A DNA stretch of 64,000 nt, taken from positions 12,501,302 through 12,565,301 of the forward strand of contig CP099839.1 of NCBI GenBank assembly GCA_030062745.1, given 5' to 3'. This document shows positions 15,787 through 28,016 of the stretch, one piece after another; position 1 is the first letter of the stretch, and each line of letters starts with the position of its first letter. The translations under genes and the position numbers were made by a program. The notes beneath the pieces are model-generated. The model was not told where the DNA came from, searched no databases, and was given only the letters and a program-made list of their open reading frames with translations. The DNA comes from Capitulum mitella (lineage: Eukaryota; Arthropoda; Thecostraca; Pollicipedomorpha; Pollicipedidae).

Positions 15787-16725
15787 CCCTTAAGATCTTA
15801 CATGAGTGTATCACCAATGAACATTCAAGAGATCCACTGTTCTTTTTACAGAATTCCGAATTTTCGCACCATAGGCGCTTCTGAGTCGGGTTGCAGTTGT
15901 AACGACGGTGAGACGCAGTGAACTGTGCATTGTGCTCTGCGTCCCGACTGAAGACGCCTGGTGAAACGTGAATAACTCTTTCCAGCTGAGGCTCAGCCCC
16001 CGGTGCATCTCTGACTCCAGCCCCGACGATCGAAATCTGGTCTGTTGTGAGGAATGGAGGCAAGGAGAGCAGATAAAAAATTCACTAGCATTTTCCATGC
16101 CTTCACATATTGGTCATATCTGGTGTGATGTCACGTTCTGTATTTGGCGATCGGTGGTCTCGGCCGCCGTCTGGTTCAGCCGTGTTGCGCCCCACTGGGC
16201 ACGGCTGAAAGACCCCCCACAGCTGGCGGTGACCGCGATAACGACGGACAAGACGTGAGCTAGGCGTGGTGGTGGGGTGGCGGGTCGGCCGATCGTCTGC
16301 GGTGCCGCCTGTCCGCTCTGTGAGTGGTCCCCCTGAGTCACATGTGGCGATGTCTGGTGGCCTACGTGACCGCTTCCCGCGCCCGGACGTTTGCTCTTCC
16401 CGGTGCCATTCTTCATGGTCGGTCAATGCCGCTGCTGATCATTCCGCTGCTGCGAATTAACCCCTTGAGATCTTACATGGGTGCATCATCAATGGACATT
16501 CGAGAGATCCCCTGTTATTTTACATAAATTTCGATTTTTGCGCCAATTTGAACCCTCAAGATTTTACAGAGGTGTATCACTCAAAACCATCTAAGAGTTG
16601 TTTTAGTTGTTTTCAAAGTTGTTCTTAAGGAGTTCCCGAATTTTTGCGCCAATTAACGTTTGAACTCGGGTTACAGTTTTAAAAATGTTAAGACGCAATG
16701 AGCTGTGTATTGTGCGACCCATATG
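15787..16725 (+). repeat. Internally repeated segment (three related units)
   Basis: The phrase AAGATCTTACATGAGTGTATCACCAATG at about 15790 recurs in altered form at about 16465 and 16553. The following phrase, from CCGAATTTTCGCACCA to a region containing GACGCAGTGAACTGTGCATTGTG, recurs at about 16625-16720. The units are direct repeats with 15-25% difference by eye. The same structure is in copy 2. Confidence 0.7.
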
Positions 16726-17429
16726 TTTCGTTTTCCAGAGCCGATTAGTGCGGGATAGACAGTTCCAAAGGCTTGATATTGTACTGCAAACACACAAAAA
16801 CGGTCTAATGATATGAATATGTATCGAATATAAAGCTAGTTCTTAGTGTTGACAACGTTGGGTCGCATTCATGAGTCAAATCTCAATAGTTTTTACAGGG
16901 AAAGTCAATGGACTTCTTATTTCTACTATGACTGTTTAGTGGCTCAACCCTGTTTTTATGCGGAGAATTTAACTTGAAATTCATGAGGGGGCTAATTTGG
17001 TTCCATGCAAGGGCTGCGAATTTATCGCACAGATTACAACAAAACGAGCTGAAATTAAACATCGTGAGCAGAACTAGTTTATCATACATGCAAAAGCGTC
17101 CAAACGCGTCAGACGCGCCTTTGGGAGAGCAAAACAAGAGGATAAACGACCTATTTTCATCCTCTCGTATACGGTGTTCCAAGTACGTACTTTGATTCTG
17201 ATGTTAAATTTTTAGCCCTTAGTTTTAAAACGTATTTAAAAGTAATTCAGAAATACAGTGCCGGATCTAGGAATCTTAACATGGAACACTTATCCAGAAA
17301 AGGTTTCGGTCATTCTTCATTCGGATGACTTGGCTGAATAGGCTAATTTCAAGGCCCCTGTGTTAGGTGATGGTTACGAAATGGCTGTAGTACCCGACAT
17401 GCGACATGATCTAGGTAAAGTCCAAGTGC

Positions 17430-17765
17430 CGGGAGGAGCCGACGCCGCGGCGGTTGGCGCCGGCCCGGTGCCGACCGTCGTCCGTGTGAGGGGCGCAGCT
17501 CCGGACCGGGCTCAGACCGACGGCGGCTCGGCTGCGCAGGCCGCGGCTCCGCCGGCACACAGCGTCATCGGCGCGCACCGCTCAGACCGGCGCGGTCACC
17601 GAGCAGTCGGCCGCGCCTCTGCCGGCACACAGCGTCATCGGCGCGCACCGCTCAGACCGGCGCGGTCACGGAGCAGTCGGCCGCGGCGACGGCGGCTGCC
17701 GAGATATCGCCGGAGAACGCCAGAGTGAGGCGTCTTCCGGCCGCGTCACGCGCAGAGAGCCCGCC
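17430..17765 (+). promoter_or_regulatory. GC-rich leader/promoter candidate with a 71-base tandem duplication (copy 1)
   Basis: This CpG-rich stretch stands out from its AT-rich surroundings and ends in a strong Kozak-type start (GCCCGCCATGG). It contains two nearly identical units of about 71 bases, at about 17547-17617 and 17618-17688, differing at only a few bases. It has the base composition of a promoter plus 5' leader, but no core promoter motif was identified. The equivalent in copy 2 is about 39046-39382. Confidence 0.4.
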
Positions 17766-17793
17766 ATGGCGCCGTGGCACTTTCTTGTGGCAG
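17766..17793 (+). pseudogene. Orphan copy of the ionotropic receptor first exon
   Basis: Twenty-eight bases coding MAPWHFLVA plus one extra base, followed by the donor GTGAGG, duplicate the exon at 39383-39410. In this copy no receptor body follows before the N gap. If the duplication is real this is a stranded first exon; if it is an assembly artefact this is simply the same exon seen twice. Confidence 0.45.
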
Positions 17794-19385
17794 GTGAGGA
17801 GGCGTTTGCAAGTTGAACGGTACGTTTGGATCTCGTTAAGGCTTCGGAAAGGCCGTAAAGGTCTCGTAAAGGTGAAAGAAGATGCGAGAGGCCTCTGCTC
17901 TGTTTTTAATGAGACCGAGACGAAACGAAAACTAGTCCACGGTTCTGAACTATCCAGATTTCGTTATGGTATGGTTTCGAACAATGTTTTGTCAAATGGA
18001 CCGATGCGATGACGTATGCAGTATACAAGAGGAGCTGTGAGGAGAGATGGAATATCAGTTGTCAGTAGGTTATTCTTGGCACAAACTGACGCTTCATGGT
18101 TGTAATGATAGTAACCAGCTGCTGAGAATCATGCTTTTAGAACAAAATCCAAGAGTGTTTTGGGACTTACTGTTATGTCGAGACGTGTTATACTTTACTT
18201 TCAGTACATACGAATGCTTAATTTTGGGATCTTGGGCATTTGACCAGTTTCCCAAATGCTGAGTTCTTCTTGACCGTAATCCATGGACAAGAATAGAGGT
18301 ACCTTTGGATGCCCAATTGACGGGAGGACGTAAAAAAATAATATTTATGGATTATACCGGGGTATTCCACCGCAAACTCACGTCCATGCTCTCCTTGAAG
18401 CTCATAAACGTTTATTGAATGCACATAAACATATGAGTCGCAATCTTATGTTACGGTTTTACGACCAGGAGGGCCAGATCTGATGAGAACACGTCAAAGC
18501 TTGATTTTGAAACTGATAGAATGATGAAATTCCTGACTGCCTTTTTCAGTTCTGTTAATTTAATCCTGGTCGTTCAGTGTCCATTCCATATCTTTCGTAG
18601 GGAATGGATGCATTGAGCGCTTTCTCAACAGATTTGACTGGCATTGTTTGCCGTTTGTGTGCGCTAAGTGGGTGGTTTGTAAGAGATCCCGACAAAATCG
18701 GGGAACAACTAGCAAACCACTGCAGAGTGAAAACCTGTAAAACCTGACAGCGACGCAGAAAGGCAGGATGACATGGACATGTGGCCTACGCTATACTGAT
18801 ATACATCGGTCCGTAAGCCAAACTGCGTTGTTCTGAAATCTTCAACAATATAGTCTTTTGAACGGAGTGAAGCAGCGAATGAAACAGCTGCCGACTGCAG
18901 TGCTGCAAGCGGCGGAAATTTCAATTTTTCATTGTTTTCTTCCTTGGTTTAACAATCACAGGTGTCTGATCCATTTCTTTCAGCATTTACATTATGTATA
19001 TAAATGTTCTTGTTATATATAAGTTATAATTGTTCACGTTCTCAGAGACCTGTAACACTCGTGGCATGTTGGCCTGGTTGCTGATGGATGAGCTCACCTC
19101 GGCAGTGAAGGACACCTAACGGACCCCTATAGGCGCCGCTATTTGCGGGCCTTGGCGCTGCTTGTCGGATGCTTTGTTATGGTCTTAGTGTGCGTGATCA
19201 TTCGCTATCGGATCGATGGCTCGTGATGCAGCCGGCGGTCAGTGTCGCTGGGTGGTGACAGCCGGCCGCCGTGCTGGAGGGGTGTGGTCATGAGTCGAGT
19301 CGGAGCCGGTGCTGTATGTTCAACGCACCCACTGCGAGACGGAAATACGCAGTCTTTCTTATGATATGTAGCAATAATATACATA

Positions 19386-19401
19386 CATATCTATCTATCT
19401 A

Positions 19402-19434
<33 letters not shown>
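19386..19434. repeat. (CTAT)n/(AT)n microsatellite
   Basis: CTAT repeats grade into a pure AT tract. The copy-2 equivalent is at about 41001-41057 and is several dinucleotides longer. Confidence 0.9.
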
Positions 19435-19437
<3 letters not shown>

Positions 19438-21242
19438 GTACTTCATCTCCGCTTTTTTCCGTTTTGGATTCTTTCTTGTGTAGACAGTGGCTTTCGATAA
19501 GGTTAGTGTACATTTGGTCGAATTTGTAGTTGCATATGCTTCGGCGAAACGTAGCCATTCTGATGAAGCCTGAGATATAAAATGAAACGTCATTTGTCTT
19601 ATCGTATGTCATATTGGCCAATGCTGATTATATACAAATGCATATACATATATATATAGTATGCGTAATTTGCGATTACTTTCAGAGCTTGCGGTCAGAA
19701 GACAGCCTCTTTTGAGGCACCAGAGGCTGTGGCGGGGCTCTATTAATGGATACTATGTGATAGTTAATGATGACCACATAATGTCTCTGTTTTGCTTCCC
19801 GCGTTTCGGAGGCATGCAATGTTGGGTGACAATGTTACGGCACCTACTGTTTGCTCGACACGCTATGGCAAAGCTTCTGCCGTCGCCTTACGGGGGTGAT
19901 AAGGGGACAGCAAGTTCAACGTTTCCTGCTTGTCAAAGTGTGCGGATACCATAAGGAACTATTTCTGTGATGGACAGCTATGATTTGCGTTTACTTTCGA
20001 AACCTTTTCTTCGTCGCCGTTGAACCCTATACATTTCTAAACACACATGTTCAATGTTGTCCGGCGAAGATCATTGGTTCTGAATTAGTACTATCGCCTT
20101 AAGTCTCTGTAAAACCTGATGTGGGTGGAAAAAAATGTTGCATTTGATCCCCATTGAAAAACCTGAACTTTAGGCCAAGTGTGAACGAAAGGCGGAAACA
20201 TATTTACGAAGCTTAACCCGTCCACGACTGGGGAGGAGTTGACAGCCCCCCCTGGGGTTTTTCTGGGACTAGCGAGAGAACGAACGAACACAGAGTCAAG
20301 GGGAAACTTTGTGTACCTTTTAGCTTCCTCATTTTTACACCTTGCGTCAAAAGTCACCTCAGATCAGTCAGATACTTGACCTAGGGCAGGTCAAACAGAC
20401 CTATCCCAAAAAAAAAAAGTTTAACGCCCCTGAACTCTCTCGCAAAACAAGATATCTCAATGATACTTTCAGGGATTAGTGATGTTGATGCATACAACAA
20501 ATCTGCTATCTCGGACTTTTCGAATTTTTTTCGGGTCATTGATCTCCGGTCAAGCCCATTTTTAACACGTCGTCGTCGTTTTTTCAGAAATTGACGGAAT
20601 ATTTATAACATTTTTAGTGTGAGTGAAGCTGACATATAGTTACCGTCATTGGGCAAAGTATCAATGACTTCCAGTCATTGACCTGAGGTCAGATCACGAA
20701 TAACTAGTGGGCCAAAATGCATCACCGTGAAAACCAGCGATGAATTACTCAGAATGGGTAGATATTGGCAGAACTGGCTTGCAGCAGACGTAAGTAATAC
20801 CAGAACCTAAAAAAGTTTGAAAAAATGCCATGTTTTGGAAATAAACAGACTCTCGCGAATAAAAGCTCCGCCAATTTTGTAGATTGGTAACTAATACATT
20901 TTTGCAAAATTTAATCATGAAAAGCCGTCACAAAAACCACTAAGATCAATAAAATTTACATGGATAGGCTTTTCTCGCAGAAATAAAGGAACGCTGAAAT
21001 TAGTTACCGTCAATCTCTTACTGCGGCTACGCCGCACGCTGGCAGCAGCAGCAAAAATTAGTGTGTCTTTAACTCAACGTTTCAGCGTATGTATTGAACA
21101 AATCTGAGAAATTAGATGTGTATCGGTACAGACCTTTACTTGTGCCCTGGTGCCTTTAACTATGCGTCATCATCCCCAGCCCTAAGATTCAAACCGTTTC
21201 TCAGTGTCATGCAGTCGGTTATGGGAAAACATATATAGGACG

Positions 21243-21742
21243 NNNNNNNNNNNNNNNNNNNNNNNNNNNNNNNNNNNNNNNNNNNNNNNNNNNNNNNNNN
21301 NNNNNNNNNNNNNNNNNNNNNNNNNNNNNNNNNNNNNNNNNNNNNNNNNNNNNNNNNNNNNNNNNNNNNNNNNNNNNNNNNNNNNNNNNNNNNNNNNNNN
21401 NNNNNNNNNNNNNNNNNNNNNNNNNNNNNNNNNNNNNNNNNNNNNNNNNNNNNNNNNNNNNNNNNNNNNNNNNNNNNNNNNNNNNNNNNNNNNNNNNNNN
21501 NNNNNNNNNNNNNNNNNNNNNNNNNNNNNNNNNNNNNNNNNNNNNNNNNNNNNNNNNNNNNNNNNNNNNNNNNNNNNNNNNNNNNNNNNNNNNNNNNNNN
21601 NNNNNNNNNNNNNNNNNNNNNNNNNNNNNNNNNNNNNNNNNNNNNNNNNNNNNNNNNNNNNNNNNNNNNNNNNNNNNNNNNNNNNNNNNNNNNNNNNNNN
21701 NNNNNNNNNNNNNNNNNNNNNNNNNNNNNNNNNNNNNNNNNN
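21243..21742. other. Assembly gap of 500 N
   Basis: Exactly 500 undetermined bases, a conventional scaffold-gap size rather than a measured length. It truncates duplication copy 1. Confidence 0.99.
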
Positions 21743-21828
21743 TGTTTGTTATGACCCCACAGTCTTGACCCTGTCGCTCATGTTTCAGGAGACGGCTCTC
21801 CTGTTGGGAATACCGGTCCTTTGTAAAC

Positions 21829-22812
21829 ATGTCTGTCAGCCTGGTTGACGAAGAAGACCCCTCCCGGCGTCGACCACGGCTGCTTGGGATAACTGCGGCG
21901 TCAGAAAACTATAACACCATGGAACTTATTCTCAGTGAAATGAATGCTGAAATTGACGAACTTCAGGCTGATTGACTTACGATCAATGGCACCCTGGAAA
22001 AATTCGAGTTATATTTGTGTGCCGATTATAAATTTATTTTGTTAGCATGTGGTATGCAAGCTGCAAACAGTAACCATGCTTGTGTGTTTTGTGAAAGTAA
22101 GAAGACAGACTACCATAAGGCTGGCGCAAAACGGCGACGCAACTTGTCATCGGAGCAGCCTGGTGTGACTCGGCGCAACCTTTTGCCGGCGATACCTTCG
22201 GACCGTTTCGTGATTGATGAGCTTCATATGTAATTGCGTACGTCGGACAAGCTGCTGCTTTTAATACGTCGTGAAATTCCAGAGAGTAAGCTCCGCGACT
22301 TTGTCCATGTCTTGTGCGACAAAATTACATGTCGAGGGAAGATTTTGGTGGCTGATGGGAAAATTGAGTTTAATAACCTTGATAAAAACGACCGTACAAA
22401 CATAGTGACGTTTTTGTCTTCCCTCCGATTGTCTCGCCGACTTCCTAGGTCACCGCAGGGGAACACAGATGCGTTTGTTGCTGGTTAAGTATGTTAATGT
22501 CCTTAGCCAGCAGCAGCGATGATGCTCAGCTTGTGGCGGGTCAGAGCACCACGTTTTTGAAAATGTTTCTCCAGCTGTTCCAATGCACAACATACGGTGA
22601 CACCGTATTTTCGTATTTTGTTTTTCCATCTGCATGAAATTTTCTGTCGGATTGGTGTCCTTAAAGTGTTCTCTCAGCAGCAGGTTGAAAAATTGAATCA
22701 TTCAGTAGTTTCCTCGTACTATCATGCAACTAATTTTAAGAATGGACCTAGACAGGTTCTTTTGCAGCATGGTCGTCGTTTGCTTATGTCCGGTGATAAG
22801 AGATCTATGTGA
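21829..22812 (+). pseudogene. Degenerate copy of an uncharacterised multicopy, probably transposon-derived gene
   Basis: One frame carries recognisable family blocks. They are a Cys-pair segment (GMQAANSNHACVFCES), the signature VIDELHM-LRTSDKLLLLI and, further on, the C-terminal block TPYF...FSQQQVEKLNHS. I recall these blocks from large families of uncharacterised proteins in sponges, cnidarians and crustaceans; I do not know an established family name. The frame is broken by TGA at 21973-21975, TAA at 22231-22233 (inside the DELH signature), TAA at 22486-22488 and further stops up to 22596, so it cannot make a full protein. The upstream end may be missing in the N gap. A non-LTR element has inserted about 80 bases downstream. 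Confidence 0.65.
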
Positions 22813-22877
22813 TTTTGACTCCGCCTTTGCCACCTCAAATGTCCGCTATTTTAACATTTGTGCGTTTACCATCGGAT

Positions 22878-22892
22878 CAGTCGTTGGTAACG
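22878..22892 (+). repeat. Target-site duplication, left copy
   Basis: The 15 bases CAGTCGTTGGTAACG are repeated exactly at 24647-24661 and bracket the retrotransposon insertion at 22893-24646. Confidence 0.9.
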
Positions 22893-24646
22893 CTGTCCCG
22901 CTTTATCTGTGCAACTGTACGGGAAACTGATTCCGTCGGAGCCAGTAGTGCGGTTTCTTGGACTGCAATTTGACAAACGATTGACGTACAGGGACCATTT
23001 TAAATCGCTGCGTGAGAAGTGTTTTAAATCACTGAACGTTTTAAAGTGTGTCGCAGGTACATCGTACGGTGCGGACAGAGTGACGTTGCTCCGTCTATAC
23101 AGATCCCTGATTCGCTCTAAGTTGGACTATGCTTGTTTTGTGTATGACTCTGCATGCGATTCCAGCAAGCGTACGTTGGACACAGTGCACAACTCTGCCT
23201 TGCGCATTGCTACGGGTGCCTTCAGAACGTCTCCCACCGCTAGTATCTTGGTGGAAGCTAACGAGCCACCCCTGGCTTTGCGACGGAAGGTGCTCGGGCT
23301 GCGGTATGCATGCAAGTTAGCTCAGTTCCCCGACCACCCGACATATGAGGCGGTGTTTTCTTCCAGCACAATAGCCCTTTTTCGCACCGGACGATCTCTG
23401 AAAGCCACTCCTTTCTGTGTGAGAGTCCATGAACTGTTAATTGAGAGCGGTGTGCGACTGAGGTCTGTGGCACGTTCTTACGATCTAGACATACCCCCCT
23501 GGGAACTGGTGTCCCCTGTGGTCGACGTGTCTTTGGCTGAGAACCGGAAGCGCGACGTGGCCCCGGAGGAGTTACGATGCAGAGCACTGGAGCACATGGC
23601 ATCCTACGATGGCCATATGACTGCTTTCACCGATGGATCGAGGACGGAGGCTGGTGTGGGCTGTGCTTTCGTGTGTGGCCCTGACACTCGGTCATTTACT
23701 TTGCCACCTCATGCATCGGTTTATACGTCGGAACTCGTGGCTATCGACAAGGCGCTGTGTTTCATTGAGGCAAGCGACGATGGTTTTTACGTACTTTTTA
23801 CAGACTCGCTGAGTAGCCTTTTAGCGCTGAAGTGTTTCCATCCGCGTCATCCCCTTATACAGGATATTTTAAGACGATTGACAGCGTTAGACCGACATGG
23901 AAAGAGAGTGACGTTCTGTTGGATCCCCAGCCACGTGGGGATATCTGGCAACGAACGAGCCGATGCAGCCGCGAAGCGTGCGTCACGCATGTGTGTGACG
24001 CGACGAATGTCATTGCCTGCCAAGGACTTTTATCGTGTGTTTTCGTCATATATGTATGACTTGTGGCAACGTGAGTGGGATGCGCTCGGTCCAAATAAGC
24101 TCAAAAGTATTAAACCCCGCCTAGGAACTTGGGCCTCAAGTTCACGCGAAAACCGGCGAGAGGAGGTTATTCTCTGCCGTTTGCGCCTAGGCCACACATA
24201 CGTAACGCATCACCATCTGTTAAAGGGCGAAGAGAGAGGGATGTGCCCCCGCTGCAGTGAGCCCCTCACTGTGCACCATGTGCTGATCACATGCAATGGT
24301 TTGACTTCAGAGCGTTTGCGGCACTTTGGCCACAGTACGACTCCTCGCACTTTGCAGGATTTGCTGAGTGACGAGTCTCGTTTTATAGAGACGGGACAGT
24401 TGTTCCGGTTTTTATTGGATGTCGGTTTTTCTGCGGTTTTTTCACGCTACTAGTCACATGTGTTTTATTTTGTGTATGCTGTTGTAGGTAACTTTTTTGT
24501 GTTGACATAATTGCGTTATATTACGCCGTCGGATTTTATTAATCGTCGTGACTCTTTTTAATGGAGCTACTTGAAGAAGTTATGGGCGCCGAATGACCCT
24601 GCAGTCGGTGCGCCCCTAAGCCCCAATAACCAACCAACCAACCAAC
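22893..24646 (+). mobile_element. 5'-truncated I-clade-like non-LTR retrotransposon (RT tail, RNase H, zinc knuckle)
   Basis: A single open frame to the TAG at 24451-24453 (about 514 residues from the GTG at 22909) is the C-terminal half of a LINE ORF2. It begins in the reverse transcriptase thumb (FLGLQFDKRLTYRDHF). It then has an RNase H domain with all four acidic residues in place, in FTDGS (about 23626), TSELVAI (about 23725), FTDSLSSL and NERADAAAK. It ends with a CPRC...HH...C zinc motif. An RNase H domain after RT is typical of the I group. The 3' end is a short untranslated tail with an (AACC)n tract. The 15-base target-site duplication on each side defines the insertion. No RT palm domain or ORF1 remains, so it is immobile. 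The intact frame suggests recent insertion. Confidence 0.9.
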
Positions 24647-24661
24647 CAGTCGTTGGTAACG
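24647..24661 (+). repeat. Target-site duplication, right copy
   Basis: Exact match to 22878-22892, immediately after the (AACC)n tail of the retrotransposon. Confidence 0.9.
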
Positions 24662-25825
24662 AGCTAACAACCATCGCCGATGTATAGATTTACGGTATTT
24701 TTGTGCAGAATCTAATGCAGTTTTAATATTGCATTATCTTCCTTGCTCACCTCCAACATTCACCTCTGGCAGCTCAAAAACGTTCCACAACCATGATAGA
24801 GGGTAGAGAGGCACTTATCGTTCGCTAATTGAAATGGACGGACGGAATGGCTGCGTCAAAACTTGACTTACATTAGGAAATGAAGAGGCCACAATAAAAT
24901 GGACTGAATGTACGGGCAATGGGAACAATATGATTGAGCTAAAAGGGTATTAAAGTATTCCAGATAATTCAGAAACAGAAGGGGAGAATCGGGTAAGATC
25001 GGACGCATATCTAAAATCGGTTGTAGTTAATCTGCAAGTAGGCGCAAGTCAACCAAAGGACATTGAAATGAAAGGCCGCCTTCAAATCCAACACGCGACC
25101 GGTTTAATTGTTGCTGTGAGCATTCGTTTGCTTGCAGTAATTTTGTTATTAAACTAAGTTTTTGATCTTGGGAATTCAGGACATCGCTCGGTAATTCCAG
25201 ACGGCCGTCTAAATTTACCCGATCCATGTCTGATACAAGCGGTGCCAGCTGAGCCTAACCTGAAATTTCCTTGGTCAATCACGTGCTCATTCAAGGCTAG
25301 GTATCTAACCCATGTTAGCCCCCCGCCATCTTTGCTATTGCCGTTGGCTTGCCGCGTCATCGCTGCTGTTGCTGCCGTCGGGCACCATAAGTAGTCTGGT
25401 CGATTCGTTGTAATACCTCTTCCAAATGGCGACTTTTTACGTGTTACCGTGCATTTCTCTTAAAAAATGGTTTTAATAAAAACGTTTTTTCTGCATATAT
25501 TAAAGCACAAGTCTCGGGTATTCGAGTATTATCGAACGGTGTCCAATATTACCGTCAAGGCGGTGCCTGAAAAGGTACAGCATGATGGCGAGACAGACGG
25601 TTTCAGTCTTTTGAAGCCCCTTCTTAAATGAAGTAAACGCACGAACAGAGTTTGATATGACAATTGTGTACACTCCTTGTGGATTGTTTAACGCCATGTA
25701 ACAGAGAATCGGGAAGTTTGAATACAGAAACAGTGAATTCAAATAAAAAAATATTCACCTGAGACCTGCTACTCCTCATGAGCGCAACGCGGCAAAAAGA
25801 AATATTTGATCTTTGCCAGTTCCAG

Positions 25826-25883
<58 letters not shown>

Positions 25884-28016
25884 ATATATATCTTGGACGT
25901 GAGACTAACCGTGGCAAAGAAACGAGGGTGTTTGAAATTACCTGCCAACCGATATTTTCCAAATCTCCCCTACATACATATTAGCAGTGCACACATCCAC
26001 GTACATGACGCGAAGACAGTCGGCGAAGGTTTATGGTACCTGCAAGAACGACAGTGATGAACACATCGAGGTTCGCTTCGGCGAGGGGCTTCCGTGTCCC
26101 TGTCTGTCATCAGTACCAGCAACATTTGGTGAATCATTTCCATCAGACCTAGCGCGATTTGTAAGCGCGTAGGTGATAATCAGAGTCCGCGGAAGAGGAC
26201 CGGGATCACGTCCCAATTTTCCATGACGAGGTCAGGTGGGATAGTGCCGGGCTCCTTCGGGCTCAACGCCCTAGAAGTCCAGGTAAAACCGTCCGGCCAG
26301 AGTAGCGTCTGGCCTACAAGGGACATGCCGCCGTTCACCCAACGTGCAGGCAAGTCGATCACTTTTACGTTATTTCGACATTAACCGTGATAAATACAAG
26401 AGAAGGCAAATATATGAAATAATAGCCTAGTCTAAAACTGATAGCTACTTACGGTCTACTTCAAACCAATCCTATTCAAGGTCCAATATGGGATCCTGCC
26501 AAGGCTCCATTACAGCTACAGAGCTGCAATTTGATGACTTCCCCTGCATATCATTTTTATGCCTCTGCCAAGATTTTTGGCCTGCTAGGTGACTCATGGG
26601 CGTTTTGAGGGGTGATTTGTGGAAACATATCGAGGGCGATTTAGGGCCTTTTAGCCACATGCGCTGTCAGGTTACTTACTGCTACCCAAAACCAATTTCT
26701 GATTGATACGGCTTTATAACATCAAATATGTGGCACCTGGCCCCGTAACACGTATACAGGAGGATCTTTCCTTGCGGGGAGCCTTGCAGAGACAGGGCCT
26801 ATTTTAACATGTTAACTGGGGAGGCAAATGCCCCCCCCCAGTCATGCACTTTGCCCCCCCCCCCAGTCAAGAGCCCTTGAACATGCAAAGAAAAAAAAAC
26901 AGCCGGGGGTAGAGCGACCACTGCGGTCATCGCTGTATGGCGGAACCAGGAGAGCATTCCATAAACCGCTGCGCACGAGTCTCTCGCGAAGCGGCATCTC
27001 ATCTACGAAGGATATTTTAGATCACTGACTAATTTGGGAGCACACTAAGAAGCATCACTTTATGATACGTATTGCACACGTGCCCAGTGACCGCTGGCGA
27101 GCGTGTTTGGTAGTTTGTACGCCGGCACCCGATGCCACGATTGTCTCGTGGGCGGCCAAGGCGTTTCATTGCATTGTAAGCACGTTAAAGATGATGAGGC
27201 AGGCGACCATGTGTTAGATATTTGTATTACATACAAGTATTACATACATACGTACATATTAAAACGCAAGAAAACTGAAGGGTGAGTTGGTGGTCAGGGC
27301 GGTTTCGCCATGGTGGGATAATATTTATATGAATGCGGTAACAGCCCAGCAGTGCTGTAGTCGTCACCCTGGTCTGAAAGCCCTGCTAAAATCCCAGTAC
27401 CTAACTGGTAGAACTTAACTGAACTAGGCGGCTAAACCCTAGTTTTACGCAAGGGAAACAGAAAAGTAATCAGTCATTTATCAAAACCGCCACTCTTGCT
27501 GCTCCTTGGGCATGGGTTCATGCATTCCATGAGCATGTTCCATCTGCTTCACCAACATGGCATAGCCCAGACTGCAGATCATGGTAAGTGTTGACGATAT
27601 TTCATTGAATGGAGCTAAGGCGAATATTTCAATTTGTGTCTTTTTTTATTTTGGGGTCGATAACCTGCAAATGCAGCAATTTGTTCTCCTTGTGTTGGGA
27701 CAGCTTTTGCATTTTTGCTTAGGGCTGCGAAACATATTAGCCGAAATTTGATGAGAAACTGTATTTTGGGGATAGATTAGATCAACAGAAACTATCCCGG
27801 ACAGGCAACCTGCTGCTCCATTTAGGGAAGAAACGAAGCTGCCGCAACATCTCGTCAATATCCTGGCCATCGTTTGCAGACTGACATATATCACAGTTTT
27901 GAAGTACCACACCTGGCCATACCACGGTAACCCACGGTGCCGGTCTCGCAATTCCCCGCGCAGTCTTAGACACCGGGATATGCACCACGAGAAAAAAGCC
28001 GAGCGTTGGTTGATCG
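24662..28016. other. Noncoding stretch; no gene recognised
   Basis: Only short frames without family resemblance were seen. The stretch contains an AT microsatellite (25827-25890), homopolymer C runs near 26830 and 26857, and a few TACATA repeats near 27235. Nothing supports an RNA gene. Confidence 0.6.
25827..25890. repeat. (AT)n microsatellite with GTAT interruptions
   Basis: Simple dinucleotide tract with two GTAT interruptions near its right end. Confidence 0.9.

Noticed and set aside
19540..19615. CTGATGA and GAAAC motifs resembling a hammerhead ribozyme
   Set aside because: The motifs are present, but the connecting segment between GAAA and CTGATGA is too short for stems III and I, and the alternative pairing lacks a stem II hairpin.
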